Assembly (NCBI GenBank): GCA_963805645.1
Contig: CAWDVA010000004.1
Location: 1-64,000 of the forward strand
Source of the DNA: CAVXEH01 sp963805645
GTDB lineage: Bacteria > Chloroflexota > Limnocylindria > QHBO01
DNA: 64,000 nt
Reading direction: 5' to 3'
The notes beneath the pieces were generated by a model that was not told where the DNA came from, did not search any database, and saw nothing but the letters and a program-made list of their open reading frames with translations. Below, piece after piece: positions 7,583 to 15,533 of this stretch. The position numbers and the translations under genes were made by a program. Each line of letters starts with the position of its first letter. Position 1 is the stretch's first letter.

Positions 7583-9931
7583 ATGGTTCGCGCGACGGTC
7601 CAGTCTCGGGCCATGGGCCGAGCGCACCCGAGTCCGACCGCGCCGGCCGGATTGCCGCGGCATGGGCGTGGAACCGGCCGATCCCGTACGGACCACGACC
7701 AGATCTCCGCAGCCATAAGCTCCGTGGTGGAGCGCGCGCGCGAGCGGGGCCGAACGGTGCTGACCGAGCCGGAGGCGCAGGCCGTTCTGGACGCCGTTGG
7801 CATCGGCTCCCCGCCGTCCATCCTGGTGCGCGACGCCCATGAGGCCCGCCACGCCGACCTGGCGGCGCTTGCCACGGACCGGGTGGTGGTCAAGGTCGTC
7901 GCCGCCGATCTCCTGCACAAGACCGAGCGCGGCGGCGTCGCCATCGTGCCCCGCAGCCCGGAGGCGGTGGCGGGGGCCGTCGAAGCGATGGCCGGCCGCC
8001 TGGATGATGTGGCGATCGACGGCTACCTCGTGTCGGAGTTCATCGAGCACGATGACCGGCTGGGCGGAGAGCTGCTCGTCTCGGTGCGCTGGACGCCGGA
8101 CTACGGCCCGGTGGTCAGCGTGGGAGCGGGCGGCATCGACGCCGAACCGCTGGCGGGGGACCTGCGCCCCGGCCGCGAGGTCGCGATCCTGGCGCCGGGC
8201 CTGTGGCCCCCAGAGGTCGCGCCGGTCCTGCAGGCCGCCACCGCCGTTCGTCTCGCGACCACCAGCCTGCGCGGGCAGTCGCCGCGCGCCGACATCGGCG
8301 CCGTCGTCCGGGTCGCCGAGGCGCTGGCGGTCCTCGCCGAGGCAGCGATGCCGGCGCTGGTCACCGAGTGCGAGATCAACCCGCTGGTGATTGGCTCCGA
8401 CGGGCAGCCGGTCGCCCTGGACGTCCTGCTCCGCATCGACGGGCACGTGCCGGTCAAGCGCGTGGAGCCGCCGCTCGACAAGCTGCCGCACCTGCTGGAG
8501 CCGGAAACCATCGCGGTGATCGGCGTCTCCGAGCGCCAGAACATCGGGCACATCATCCTGGGCAACCTGCTGCGCGACGGAATCGATCCGGCCCGGATCA
8601 CCGTCATCAAGCCCGGAGCGGACACGATCGATGGCTGCGCCTGCGTTCCCGACATCGGCGCACTGCGGCAGAAGGTCGACCTGCTGGTGGTTGCCGTTTC
8701 GGCCGACCAGGCGCCCGACGTCATCACGGCGGCCATCACTCACGAGGCGGCCGAGTCGATCATCGTCATTCCCGGCGGCATCGGTGAGACGCCTGGCAGC
8801 GAGCCGCTCGCCCGGCGCATCCGCCAGGCGCTGGTGGGCGCACGCCGGACGCCCGACCGCGGGCCGCTGGTCAACGGCGGCAACTGCCTGGGCATCCGGT
8901 CGCGCCCCGGCGGGTACGACACCATGTTCATCCCCGAGACGAAGCTCGCCGCGCCGTCCGGTCGCGCCGCCCCGCTGGCGATCATCGCCCAGAGCGGCGG
9001 CTTCGCCCTGGCCCGGCTGAGCCGGATCGAGGGGGTCGATCCCAAGTACACGATCACCGTGGGGAATCAGCTCGACCTGACCGCGAGCGACTATCTCGCG
9101 CACCTCAAGGGCGACCCCGAGATCGACGTGTTCGCGGTCTATGTCGAGGGCTTCGCGCCGCTCGACGGGATCCGCTTCATGCGCCTGGCCCGCGAGATCG
9201 TCGACGGCGGCCGGGTCGTGATCCTCTACCAGGCCGGGCGGACCCGCGCAGGTGCCCGCGCCGCCGCCAGCCACACCGCCTCCATCGCCGGAGACGCGGT
9301 CGTCACCCGGGCGCTGGCCGAGCAGGCCGGCATCGTGATGGCGGACTCGCTCCAGGCGTTCGACGAGCTGGCCCGGACCGTCACCTTCCTGCATCGTCGC
9401 CGGCCCGCGGGCCGGCGGATCGGCGCGGTGACCAACGCCGGCTACGAGAGCGTCGCCATCGCCGACGCCCTGGACGGTCTTCGCATGGCCACCTTCGACC
9501 CGCAGACCCATGCCCGCCTGCACCGGATCCTCGCCGACGCACGGCTGACGGGCGTCGTGGACGTCCACAACCCGCTCGACCTGACGCCGATGGCGGACGA
9601 TGCCACGTTCGAGGCGGCGGTCCGTGCCGTCCTCGATGACGGGGGTGTCGACATGGGCGTGGTGGGGATCGTCCCGTTCACCACGGCGCTCCAGACGCTG
9701 CCGGCCGGGATCGTGCCGGGCGAGGACGTCGCCGCGGCCGGCTCGGTCGCTCGACGGCTGGCGAGCGCATGGCACGAGACCACCAAACCGTGGGTGATGG
9801 TGGTCGACGCCGGAGCCCGGTACGACCCGCTTTCGTCGGAGCTCGAGGCGGAGGGCATCCCGGTCTTCCGCACCGCCGATGCGGCACTCAGGACGGTCGC
9901 CGCCGTGTGCCGGGCGACGCCGCCAGACTAG
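7583..9931 (+). CDS. Fused ADP-forming acetate/acyl-CoA synthetase (ATP-grasp domain first)
   Basis: Up to 782 residues. The N-terminal third is the ATP-grasp_5 (beta) part: LTEPEAQAVLDAVGI, KVVAADLLHKTERGGV, CEINPLVI. The middle is a CoA-binding Rossmann domain (LLEPETIAVIGVSERQNIGH, ILGNLLRDG) followed by succinyl-CoA-ligase-like domains (AIIAQSGGFALARL, SHTASIAGD, GAVTNAGYESVAIAD). It should interconvert acyl-CoA + ADP + Pi and acid + CoA + ATP, allowing ATP synthesis from acyl-CoA or acid activation. The phospho-His expected in the ligase domain cannot be fixed by eye. The real start may lie downstream (about 7700) because the first ~40 residues look unstructured. It is monocistronic. Confidence 0.85.
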   Translation: MVRATVQSRAMGRAHPSPTAPAGLPRHGRGTGRSRTDHDQISAAISSVVERARERGRTVLTEPEAQAVLDAVGIGSPPSILVRDAHEARHADLAALATDRVVVKVVAADLLHKTERGGVAIVPRSPEAVAGAVEAMAGRLDDVAIDGYLVSEFIEHDDRLGGELLVSVRWTPDYGPVVSVGAGGIDAEPLAGDLRPGREVAILAPGLWPPEVAPVLQAATAVRLATTSLRGQSPRADIGAVVRVAEALAVLAEAAMPALVTECEINPLVIGSDGQPVALDVLLRIDGHVPVKRVEPPLDKLPHLLEPETIAVIGVSERQNIGHIILGNLLRDGIDPARITVIKPGADTIDGCACVPDIGALRQKVDLLVVAVSADQAPDVITAAITHEAAESIIVIPGGIGETPGSEPLARRIRQALVGARRTPDRGPLVNGGNCLGIRSRPGGYDTMFIPETKLAAPSGRAAPLAIIAQSGGFALARLSRIEGVDPKYTITVGNQLDLTASDYLAHLKGDPEIDVFAVYVEGFAPLDGIRFMRLAREIVDGGRVVILYQAGRTRAGARAAASHTASIAGDAVVTRALAEQAGIVMADSLQAFDELARTVTFLHRRRPAGRRIGAVTNAGYESVAIADALDGLRMATFDPQTHARLHRILADARLTGVVDVHNPLDLTPMADDATFEAAVRAVLDDGGVDMGVVGIVPFTTALQTLPAGIVPGEDVAAAGSVARRLASAWHETTKPWVMVVDAGARYDPLSSELEAEGIPVFRTADAALRTVAAVCRATPPD

Positions 9932-10041
9932 GCCCGCGTCCCGCGAACCGGCGCCCCGCGGACCCCTCGCGCGGCGGCCGAGGGCCATTCATCCACCGTC
10001 GGAGGGGCCACTCGGGGGTATCTGTCCACCCGCACCACCGG

Positions 10042-10062
10042 TGTGGAAATGATTGTGGATAA
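10042..10062 (-). promoter_or_regulatory. DnaA-box-like pair
   Basis: TGTGGATAA at 10054-10062 is a perfect 9-mer on the minus strand (TTATCCACA); TGTGGAAAT at 10042-10050 reads ATTTCCACA, one mismatch from TTWTNCACA. Two weaker matches flank them (10022-10030, 10066-10074). The pair lies in the 236-base gap before the small gene at 10168. Confidence 0.5.
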
Positions 10063-10167
10063 GTTGGTGGACATACCCCCTTCCGAATGCCGGAATGGGC
10101 TCGTACCATTCGCCGCCGACGCCTATCCTTCGGCACTCATCCATCATCCCCCGGAGGCGCAATTCCC

Positions 10168-10485
10168 ATGCCCGAGCGACCGACGGCTGCCGACCAGGAC
10201 CCAATCCAACGAGCTGACGTCGGTGATGCGCCACCTCCCGAGATCGAGGCGTTCATTCGCTTCTGCCACGACCGCCGGTCCGCCGAGTGGCCCGAGCTCT
10301 ACGACGAGATGTGCGCCGTGGCGGCGCGCGGCGAGTTCAAAGGGTGGGGGCACGACCAGCTGGCGGATCGCGGGGTGACCTTCGCGCTGTCGGGGATGCC
10401 GCGCCTCGCGGGCTGGGTGCGCACCACGCTCGCGACCGGGCCGGATGCCGTGGAGCTGCACGCCGGGGTGTCGCGCGGCGACTGA
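10168..10485 (+). CDS. Small hypothetical protein between DnaA-box-like sites
   Basis: 105 residues from an ATG preceded by CGGAGG (10152-10156, 11-base spacing); a TATCCT hexamer near 10124 may be the -10 box. No signal peptide or membrane segment. The sequence is mildly acidic with a PPPEIEAFIRFCHDRR start to a predicted helical core and a conserved-looking ending (FALSGMPRLAGWVRTTLATG). I do not recognise the family. Its only notable context is that both flanking gaps carry TTATCCACA sites and that the next gene is a small helical protein on the opposite strand. Confidence 0.7.
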   Translation: MPERPTAADQDPIQRADVGDAPPPEIEAFIRFCHDRRSAEWPELYDEMCAVAARGEFKGWGHDQLADRGVTFALSGMPRLAGWVRTTLATGPDAVELHAGVSRGD

Positions 10486-10570
10486 TCCGGGCGGCCATGC
10501 CGCCGTTCCATCTTGAGCGGTCCGCGCCGGCGGCAGACCCGTGGCGGATGCGCCATCGGGCTCGCAGCAG

Positions 10571-10611
10571 TTATCCACATCGCAACCAGAATCGGCCCTG
10601 AACTTTCCACA
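10571..10611 (+). promoter_or_regulatory. DnaA-box-like pair
   Basis: TTATCCACA at 10571-10579 is a perfect DnaA 9-mer and CTTTCCACA at 10603-10611 has one mismatch from TTWTNCACA, in the 158-base gap between two convergent genes. With the sites at 10042-10062 they bracket the small gene. Confidence 0.5.
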
Positions 10612-10643
10612 GTCGGGGCCGATTCGTGCGTGTCAGGCTCGCC

Positions 10644-10946
10644 TCAGTACGTGTGGCGGCGCGCCATCTCCTTCTCGATCAGGCGCTCCATGACCATGTA
10701 CTTCTCGATCCTGCGGCGCAGCTCGTTTGCCTCCGGCGTGTAGAGATGCACGAAGTTCTGGAGCTCGAGTGAGAGCTTGCGGCTGAACATCCGGGCGTGG
10801 TCGAGGTTGCGGCGCAGGAGGACCTGGTCCATGCGGCGCAGGTGCTCCTCGTTGAGGAGGTCCTCGTCGCGGAGCAGCTGCTTGTCGAGCTCGATCTGGG
10901 TCGGCTGCAGCTGGACCCGGGTGATGATGCGGTCGTCGTCAGGCAT
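10644..10946 (-). CDS. Small charged helical protein of unknown function
   Basis: 100 residues, almost entirely predicted amphipathic helix and very rich in Leu, Arg and Glu (LRDEDLLNEEHLRRMDQVLL, LRRRIEKYMVMERLIEKEMA). No signal peptide, membrane segment or catalytic motif. The charge pattern suggests a coiled-coil or helical bundle that binds a partner. The start is set by an ATG 11 bases after a TAGACT box on the minus strand; the longer upstream frame is antisense to the oxidase gene. It is divergent from lhgO, and the promoters of the two genes lie within about 55 bases of each other. Family not recognised. Confidence 0.75.
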   Translation of the reverse strand: MPDDDRIITRVQLQPTQIELDKQLLRDEDLLNEEHLRRMDQVLLRRNLDHARMFSRKLSLELQNFVHLYTPEANELRRRIEKYMVMERLIEKEMARRHTY

Positions 10947-10957
10947 CGGTGCCGCCA

Positions 10958-10963
10958 AGTCTA
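10958..10963 (-). promoter_or_regulatory. -10 box TAGACT of the 10644-10946 gene
   Basis: TAGACT on the minus strand with 11 bases between it and the ATG, implying a leader of only a few bases. Confidence 0.5.
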
Positions 10964-11009
10964 GCCGAGGCGCGAGCCGGGGGCGGCTCGCGACGGACGA
11001 CCCGCGCGT

Positions 11010-11015
11010 CATACT
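11010..11015 (+). promoter_or_regulatory. -10 box CATACT of lhgO
   Basis: CATACT with 9 bases to the ATG at 11025; no Shine-Dalgarno between them. Implies a leaderless or near-leaderless mRNA and argues for the ATG over the TTG two codons upstream. Confidence 0.5.
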
Positions 11016-11024
11016 CGATTGTCG

Positions 11025-12254
11025 ATGAGCGCATCGTCTGCGGCCGCGGTGCCATCCCGGGCCGATATCGTGGTGGTCGGTGGCGGGATCGTGGGCCTGG
11101 CCACTGCTCGCGAGCTGCTCCAGCGCGACGCGAGCCGCTCCGTGGTGGTGCTGGAGCGGGAGTCCGAGCTGGCAACCCACCAGACGGCTCGCAACTCCGG
11201 CGTGGTCCATGCCGGGATCTACTACGAGCCCGGATCGGCCAAGGCGCGGCTCTCCGTGGAGGGCAAGCGGCTGCTGGAGACCTACTGCGCGGAGCACGCC
11301 ATCCCTATCGAGCGCGTCGGCAAGCTGGTCATTGCCGTGGATCGCGGCGAGCTGGCTGCCCTGGATCGGCTGGAGCGGCGGGCACGCGAGAACGGGGTAC
11401 CCGGGCTGACGGTGCTGGATGCCGCCGGCATCCGGGAGCACGAGCCGCACGCCGCCGGCCTGCGTGCCCTCCACTCGCCGACGACGGCGATCGTCGACTT
11501 CCGGGTCGTCGCGGAGTCGTTCGCGCGCGAAATCCGGGAGATGGGCGGCACCGTGCTCACCGGGCAGGAGGTGCGGAAGGTCCGCGAGCGCGGACGCGAG
11601 GTCGTGGTCGTCACGCCATCGGCGGAGCTCACCTGCGGCAGCGTCGTCACCTGCGCCGGGCTGTGGGCCGATGTCGTCGCCGCCGACCCGGGCAAGGCGG
11701 ACCGCGAGAAGATCGTCCCGTTCCGTGGCGACTACTACGTCCTGCGCGACGCCGCCCGCCCGCTGGTGCGGGGCCTGATCTACCCGGTCGCCGACCCGCG
11801 CTTCCCGTTCCTGGGGATCCATCTCACGCGGCGGATCGACGGCGCGGTGTGGGCCGGCCCGAACGCGGTCCTGGCCCTGGCCCGGACCGGCTATCGCCGG
11901 CGGGACATCGACCTGCGGCACCTGGCCTCCATGCTGGCTCACCCGGGATTCCGCCGTCTCGCCCTGCGTTTCTGGCGCATGGGCGCCGCTGAGGAGTGGC
12001 GCGATCTGTGGAAGCCCGCATTCGCCGCTGCGGTGCGTCGCTTCGTCCCCGAGCTGCGTGCGGAGGACCTGCTCCCCGGTCCGTCCGGCCTCCGTGCCCA
12101 GGCGCTGGACCCCGACGGCTCGCTGGTTGACGACTTCCGGCTGGGCGGGACGCGGCGGGTCCTGCGCGTCCTCAACGCCCCCTCGCCCGCCGCGACCGCC
12201 TCGCTGGCGATCGCGCGGGTCCTCGCCGACGAGGTGACCGGGCGGCTCGCCTGA
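11025..12254 (+). CDS. lhgO: L-2-hydroxyglutarate oxidase (FAD)
   Basis: 409 residues. N-terminal Rossmann FAD motif ADIVVVGGGIVGLATARELL followed by the family signature ARNSGVVHAGIYYEPGSAKA, where the Asn-Ser-Gly-Val-Val-His-Ala-Gly run is diagnostic of LhgO/L2HGDH. Later: VVTCAGLWAD, PFRGDYYVL and YPVADPRFPFLGIHLTRRIDG. It oxidises L-2-hydroxyglutarate to 2-oxoglutarate, passing electrons to the membrane quinone pool in known members. It starts with a probable leaderless mRNA and is not in an obvious operon. Length is normal (about 400 aa). Confidence 0.92.
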   Translation: MSASSAAAVPSRADIVVVGGGIVGLATARELLQRDASRSVVVLERESELATHQTARNSGVVHAGIYYEPGSAKARLSVEGKRLLETYCAEHAIPIERVGKLVIAVDRGELAALDRLERRARENGVPGLTVLDAAGIREHEPHAAGLRALHSPTTAIVDFRVVAESFAREIREMGGTVLTGQEVRKVRERGREVVVVTPSAELTCGSVVTCAGLWADVVAADPGKADREKIVPFRGDYYVLRDAARPLVRGLIYPVADPRFPFLGIHLTRRIDGAVWAGPNAVLALARTGYRRRDIDLRHLASMLAHPGFRRLALRFWRMGAAEEWRDLWKPAFAAAVRRFVPELRAEDLLPGPSGLRAQALDPDGSLVDDFRLGGTRRVLRVLNAPSPAATASLAIARVLADEVTGRLA

Positions 12255-12386
12255 CGGCAGGGGCCATTCGGCGGTTCCACGGCGATGGACGCGGTGCGTA
12301 TCCTTGTGCCCCCACCGGGGACGGTACCAAGGTGGGGTAGCCATCTGCCGCGCGGCGCACTTCACTGGCGGCAGGCGATCTTGGAG

Positions 12387-13514
12387 GTGAGAGGTCTGGG
12401 CTACTCACTCGACGACAAGCTGGTCGTGGGCATCAGCTCGCGCGCGTTGTTCGACCTGACCGAGGCGAATGCCGTCTTCGAGCGCGAGGGGCTGCGCGCC
12501 TACCGCGTCTACCAGCACGCCCACGAGGACGAGGTCCTGGGCGCGGGCACCGCCTTCCCGCTGGTCCGCGGCCTGCTGGCCATCAACGACCGCGCGAAGG
12601 AGCGCCTGGTCGAGATCATCATCATTTCGCGCAATGACGCCGAGTCGGCGATGCGGGTCTTCAACTCCATCGACCACTACGGACTGGACATCTCGCGGGG
12701 GGCGTTCACCAACGGCGGCGATTCGTGGCGCTACATCACCCCGTTCCACTGCAGCCTGTTCCTTTCGGTCGAGCCGCGGGACGTGATCGCCGCCCTCCAG
12801 CGGGGCTACGCGGCCGCGCTGCTGCTTCCACCGCCCGAGGGCACCTCGCTCGAGGAGGAGCCCTACCCGGTGCGCATCGCGTTCGATGGCGATGCCGTGG
12901 TCTTCGGCGACGAGTCGGAGCGGCTCTTCAGGGCCGAAGGGCTGGAGGCCTTCCAGGAGAACGAGCGCCTGCGCTCCGACGAGCCGATGCACGCCGGACC
13001 GTTCCGGCCCTTCCTGGAGGCCCTTGGCCGCATCCAGGCCCAGTTCCCGGAGGACGCGCCGCCCATCCGCACCGCGCTGGTGACCGCGCGAGGGGCGCCG
13101 GCCCATCGGCGGGTCATCAACACCCTGCGCAGCTGGAAGGTGCGTGTCGACGAAACGTTCTTCCTGGGTGGGGTCGAGAAGGCCGATGTCCTCCGCTCGC
13201 TGCGGCCGCACATCTTCTTCGACGACCAGATGTCGCACCTCGAGCTCGCCGCGGAGGCGATCCCATCCGCGCACGTCATGACCTCGGAGCAACTCCAGCT
13301 GCTTCCGGCCGAAGCCCTGCCGCCCCCGGTCAAGCCGCGCCGCGCCCGCCGTCGAGCTGCCACCGAGGCAGCCGACCACGCGGGTGCGCCGGAGGCCGTC
13401 GACAAGGGAGAAGCCGGTCGCAGGCGATCGCGCCTCGCAGCCTCTGAAGACCTGGCGGGTACCAAGCCCAGGGTTCGCAATCGCCGTTCGCAGCGTACGC
13501 GGTCGGGGCGTTGA
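12387..13514 (+). CDS. Cytosolic 5'-nucleotidase I family protein (cN-I)
   Basis: About 375 residues from the GTG at 12387. The N-terminus (LDDKLVVGISSRALFDL) and the following YQHAHEDEVLGAGTAF, VEIIIISRNDAESA and GLDISRGAFTNG blocks are the conserved PF06189 motifs of NT5C1-type nucleotidases, a HAD-superfamily group that dephosphorylates AMP/IMP-type nucleotides. ITPFHCSLFLS, RTALVTARGAPAHRRVI and PHIFFDDQMSHLE complete the family core. The C-terminal ~75 residues are Ala/Arg/Lys-rich and probably disordered. An open frame continues to 12285, but family alignments begin just before GYSLDDKL, so a start at 12387 or the TTG at 12381 is preferred. Cytoplasmic nucleotide salvage is the likely role. 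Confidence 0.85.
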   Translation: MRGLGYSLDDKLVVGISSRALFDLTEANAVFEREGLRAYRVYQHAHEDEVLGAGTAFPLVRGLLAINDRAKERLVEIIIISRNDAESAMRVFNSIDHYGLDISRGAFTNGGDSWRYITPFHCSLFLSVEPRDVIAALQRGYAAALLLPPPEGTSLEEEPYPVRIAFDGDAVVFGDESERLFRAEGLEAFQENERLRSDEPMHAGPFRPFLEALGRIQAQFPEDAPPIRTALVTARGAPAHRRVINTLRSWKVRVDETFFLGGVEKADVLRSLRPHIFFDDQMSHLELAAEAIPSAHVMTSEQLQLLPAEALPPPVKPRRARRRAATEAADHAGAPEAVDKGEAGRRRSRLAASEDLAGTKPRVRNRRSQRTRSGR

Positions 13515-13528
13515 TCCGCTGTGGGGAG

Positions 13529-13605
13529 TGGCGTCCCCGGCAGGATTCGAACCTGCGACCCGCTGCTTAGAAGGCAGCCGCTCTGGTCCACTGAGCTACG
13601 GGGAC
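13529..13605 (-). tRNA. tRNA-Arg (anticodon TCT)
   Basis: Minus-strand cloverleaf: acceptor GTCCCCG pairs with CGGGGAC, D stem GCTC/GAGC, anticodon stem GCTGC/GCAGC with loop CTTCTAA (anticodon TCT), variable loop GGGTC, T stem GCAGG/CCTGC with loop TTCGAAT, discriminator G and an encoded CCA at 13529-13531. All stems pair perfectly. It reads AGA codons, which are rare in this GC-rich genome. Confidence 0.97.
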
Positions 13606-13669
13606 CGCCGATTCCACGCGTGAGGCGCGAGGACGCGCCCGACGATAGCACGTCACCCCGCGCGTTCCC

Positions 13670-14671
13670 TCAGCCGAAGGTGGAGCGCAGGAGTGGTAGC
13701 ACCTTCTCGCCGTACAGGCGCAGGAAGCGCGACTGGTCCTCGCCGGGCGCGTGGAAGACAAGGTGGGTGAACCCCAGCTCGACGTACGGCCGGATCTGCT
13801 CGACCTGCTCGGCCGGGTCGTCGCTCACCAGGAAGCGGCGATGGGCCTGGTCGGCGACCCCCTCCGCCAGGCGCTCCATCTCGCGGGGGTCCTCCACGCC
13901 CATCTTGGCCTCGCCGGGAAGGGCCAGCGCGGCCCACAGCCGGGTGTCGGCCATGGCGCGGTCGCGATCGGTGTCGAAGCTGACCTTGACCTCGATCATC
14001 TTCTCGATGGCATCGCCGGCCCGTCCCGCCTTCTCGAGGCCCTCGGCGACCGCCGGCAGGAGCGTGTCGCGGTACAGCTCCATCCCCTTGCCGGAGGTGC
14101 AGATGAAGCCATCGGCGATGCGGCCGGCCAGGCGCGATGCGGCCGGGCCGGAGGCGGCGATGTAGATCTTCACCGGGTCCGCGGGGCGGTCGTAGATCGT
14201 GGCGTTGCGGGTGTGGTAGTAGGGGCCTTCGTGGGTGACGAAGTCGTGATCCCACAGCTCGCCGATGAGGAGCACCGCCTCCTTGAGCCGGGCGAATCGC
14301 TCCTTCTGCTCGGGCCAGTCGATGCCCACCGGGACCTCGTTCATGGACTCCCCGGTGCCGACCCCCAGGATCACTTCGCGTCCCGGCACGAGGCAGCCGA
14401 TGGTGGCCATGGCCTGGGCGACCACCGCCGGGTTGTACCGATAGCTCGGGGTGAGCACGCTGGTGCCGATGGCCACCCGCCGGGTGGCCTGGGTCAGGGC
14501 GCCCAGCCAGGCGAACACGTTCGGCGCGTGGCCGTCGGTATGGCGCCACGGCTGAAAGTGGTCGCTGACCATGACGCTGTCGAAGCCGGCCCCCTCGGCT
14601 TCGACTCCGAAGCGCAGCAGCTCACTCGGTCCGAACTGCTCGGCGGATGCCTTGTACCCGAATCTCAACAC
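13670..14671 (-). CDS. fgd: F420-dependent glucose-6-phosphate dehydrogenase-type oxidoreductase
   Basis: 333 residues, GTG start with AGGA four to five bases upstream. Close motif-by-motif match to Fgd: GYKASAEQFGP, SDHFQPWRHTDGHAPN, GTSVLTPSYRYNPAVVAQA, LGVGTGESMNE, ADGFICTSGKG and THLVFHAPGEDQSRFL. The His and Trp in SDHFQPW and the Glu in GVGTGE are residues associated with F420 and substrate binding in Fgd. It would oxidise glucose-6-phosphate (or a related sugar phosphate) and reduce coenzyme F420 in the cytoplasm. Its presence implies the cell makes F420. It lies downstream of tRNA-Arg on the same strand and appears to be its own unit. Confidence 0.9.
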   Translation of the reverse strand: MLRFGYKASAEQFGPSELLRFGVEAEGAGFDSVMVSDHFQPWRHTDGHAPNVFAWLGALTQATRRVAIGTSVLTPSYRYNPAVVAQAMATIGCLVPGREVILGVGTGESMNEVPVGIDWPEQKERFARLKEAVLLIGELWDHDFVTHEGPYYHTRNATIYDRPADPVKIYIAASGPAASRLAGRIADGFICTSGKGMELYRDTLLPAVAEGLEKAGRAGDAIEKMIEVKVSFDTDRDRAMADTRLWAALALPGEAKMGVEDPREMERLAEGVADQAHRRFLVSDDPAEQVEQIRPYVELGFTHLVFHAPGEDQSRFLRLYGEKVLPLLRSTFG

Positions 14672-14862
14672 GCGTCCTCACCCTTCTTCCTGATGCGCCG
14701 ATGGCGCCCGGTCCGACGTCTGCGGCTCAGGATCGCACGGTTGGCGGTTCGTGTGCCGGGCCGTGGGGGCTTCGGGCCGCGGTGCATGCGCGCCGACGCG
14801 AGTCCTGCTCCTGGTCCTGGGGGCGCGCTGGTTCACCTCTGCGGCTGACCGGCGGGCGCGCG

Positions 14863-14891
14863 AACGGCCCCGCTCGTGGAGCGGGGCCGTT
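14863..14891 (-). terminator. Strong GC hairpin after the secreted-protein gene
   Basis: AACGGCCCCGCTC and GAGCGGGGCCGTT form a perfect 13-base-pair stem with a 3-base GTG loop, 26 bases beyond the stop of the minus-strand gene at 14918. No T tract follows on the minus strand, as is common in GC-rich genomes. It most likely ends that transcript. The rest of the 14672-14862 gap shows nothing convincing. Confidence 0.65.
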
Positions 14892-14917
14892 CTGCAGGGA
14901 CGAAGTGATGGCCGCGC

Positions 14918-15337
14918 TTAGTGGCCTTTGGGGAACGGGATGAGCGGGCACTCGAACTGCTTGAGCGGCACGCTGCCGATCGTCAGGTCACCGGCGGCCT
15001 CAGCGGCGAGCACATCCTGCCCGTTGGTGAGCTCGTGCACGTTCTTGATCCAGGTCACCTGGAAGACCTGCCAGCGGCCGCCCTTGAATCCCGGCTGACC
15101 CGGGGCCGCGAGCGCCACGTTGGCGTCCTGGGTGTCGATCTTGTAGATCGGCTCGTAGCTGAAGTCCGGTGCGCCCGTGCCGGAGAAGTCCGTGGGGGTG
15201 CCCACCGTGCGGTACAGGTGGTCCCCGGCCCAGATCATGCCGCCGGGCGGTCCGGCGCCATTGCTGGCGAAGGCGGCGGTGGCGGTGACGGTCGCGAGAA
15301 GCGCGGCCGCCACGAGACTGGCGAGTAGGCGTCGCAT
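14918..15337 (-). CDS. Secreted hypothetical protein
   Basis: 139 residues with a clear Sec signal peptide (MRRLLASLVAAALLATVTAT, cleavage near AFA-S at residues 23-25). The mature part contains aromatic and Pro/Gly-rich stretches (GMIWAGDHLYRTVG, PDFSYEPIYKID, QPGFKGGRWQVFQVTWIKNV) and a single Cys near the end. The start is supported by GAGGG eight bases upstream. I do not recognise a family; the small size and single domain suggest an exported binding or envelope protein. A good hairpin follows the gene. The 196 bases upstream to the stress-protein stop hold no other gene. Confidence 0.75.
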   Translation of the reverse strand: MRRLLASLVAAALLATVTATAAFASNGAGPPGGMIWAGDHLYRTVGTPTDFSGTGAPDFSYEPIYKIDTQDANVALAAPGQPGFKGGRWQVFQVTWIKNVHELTNGQDVLAAEAAGDLTIGSVPLKQFECPLIPFPKGH

Positions 15338-15533
15338 TCGGTATCCCTCTGATGCTGCGCGGACCACCTGGCGGGCCCCGTACCGACCCCGTCGCTGATG
15401 CTCGGCTGCGGGGCCGTTCCCCAGTCTCGGCAGGGCGCATGTACCTCGGTCAACGCGGCAGCGACGGGTACGCGTCGATCTGGTGACGCTCGCGTGACGG
15501 ACGAGGCCGCGAGGCGACGTGCGACGTGCGACG

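Noticed and set aside
7499..9988. Long open frame on the minus strand, antisense to the acyl-CoA synthetase
   Set aside because: Its translation is Arg/His/Gly-rich and low in protein-like blocks, the usual effect of GC-rich third positions on the opposite strand; the plus frame has clear domain motifs.
13532..13605. A second tRNA overlapping the plus strand of tRNA-Arg
   Set aside because: The plus strand does not keep the invariant D- and T-loop positions; only the minus strand folds properly.
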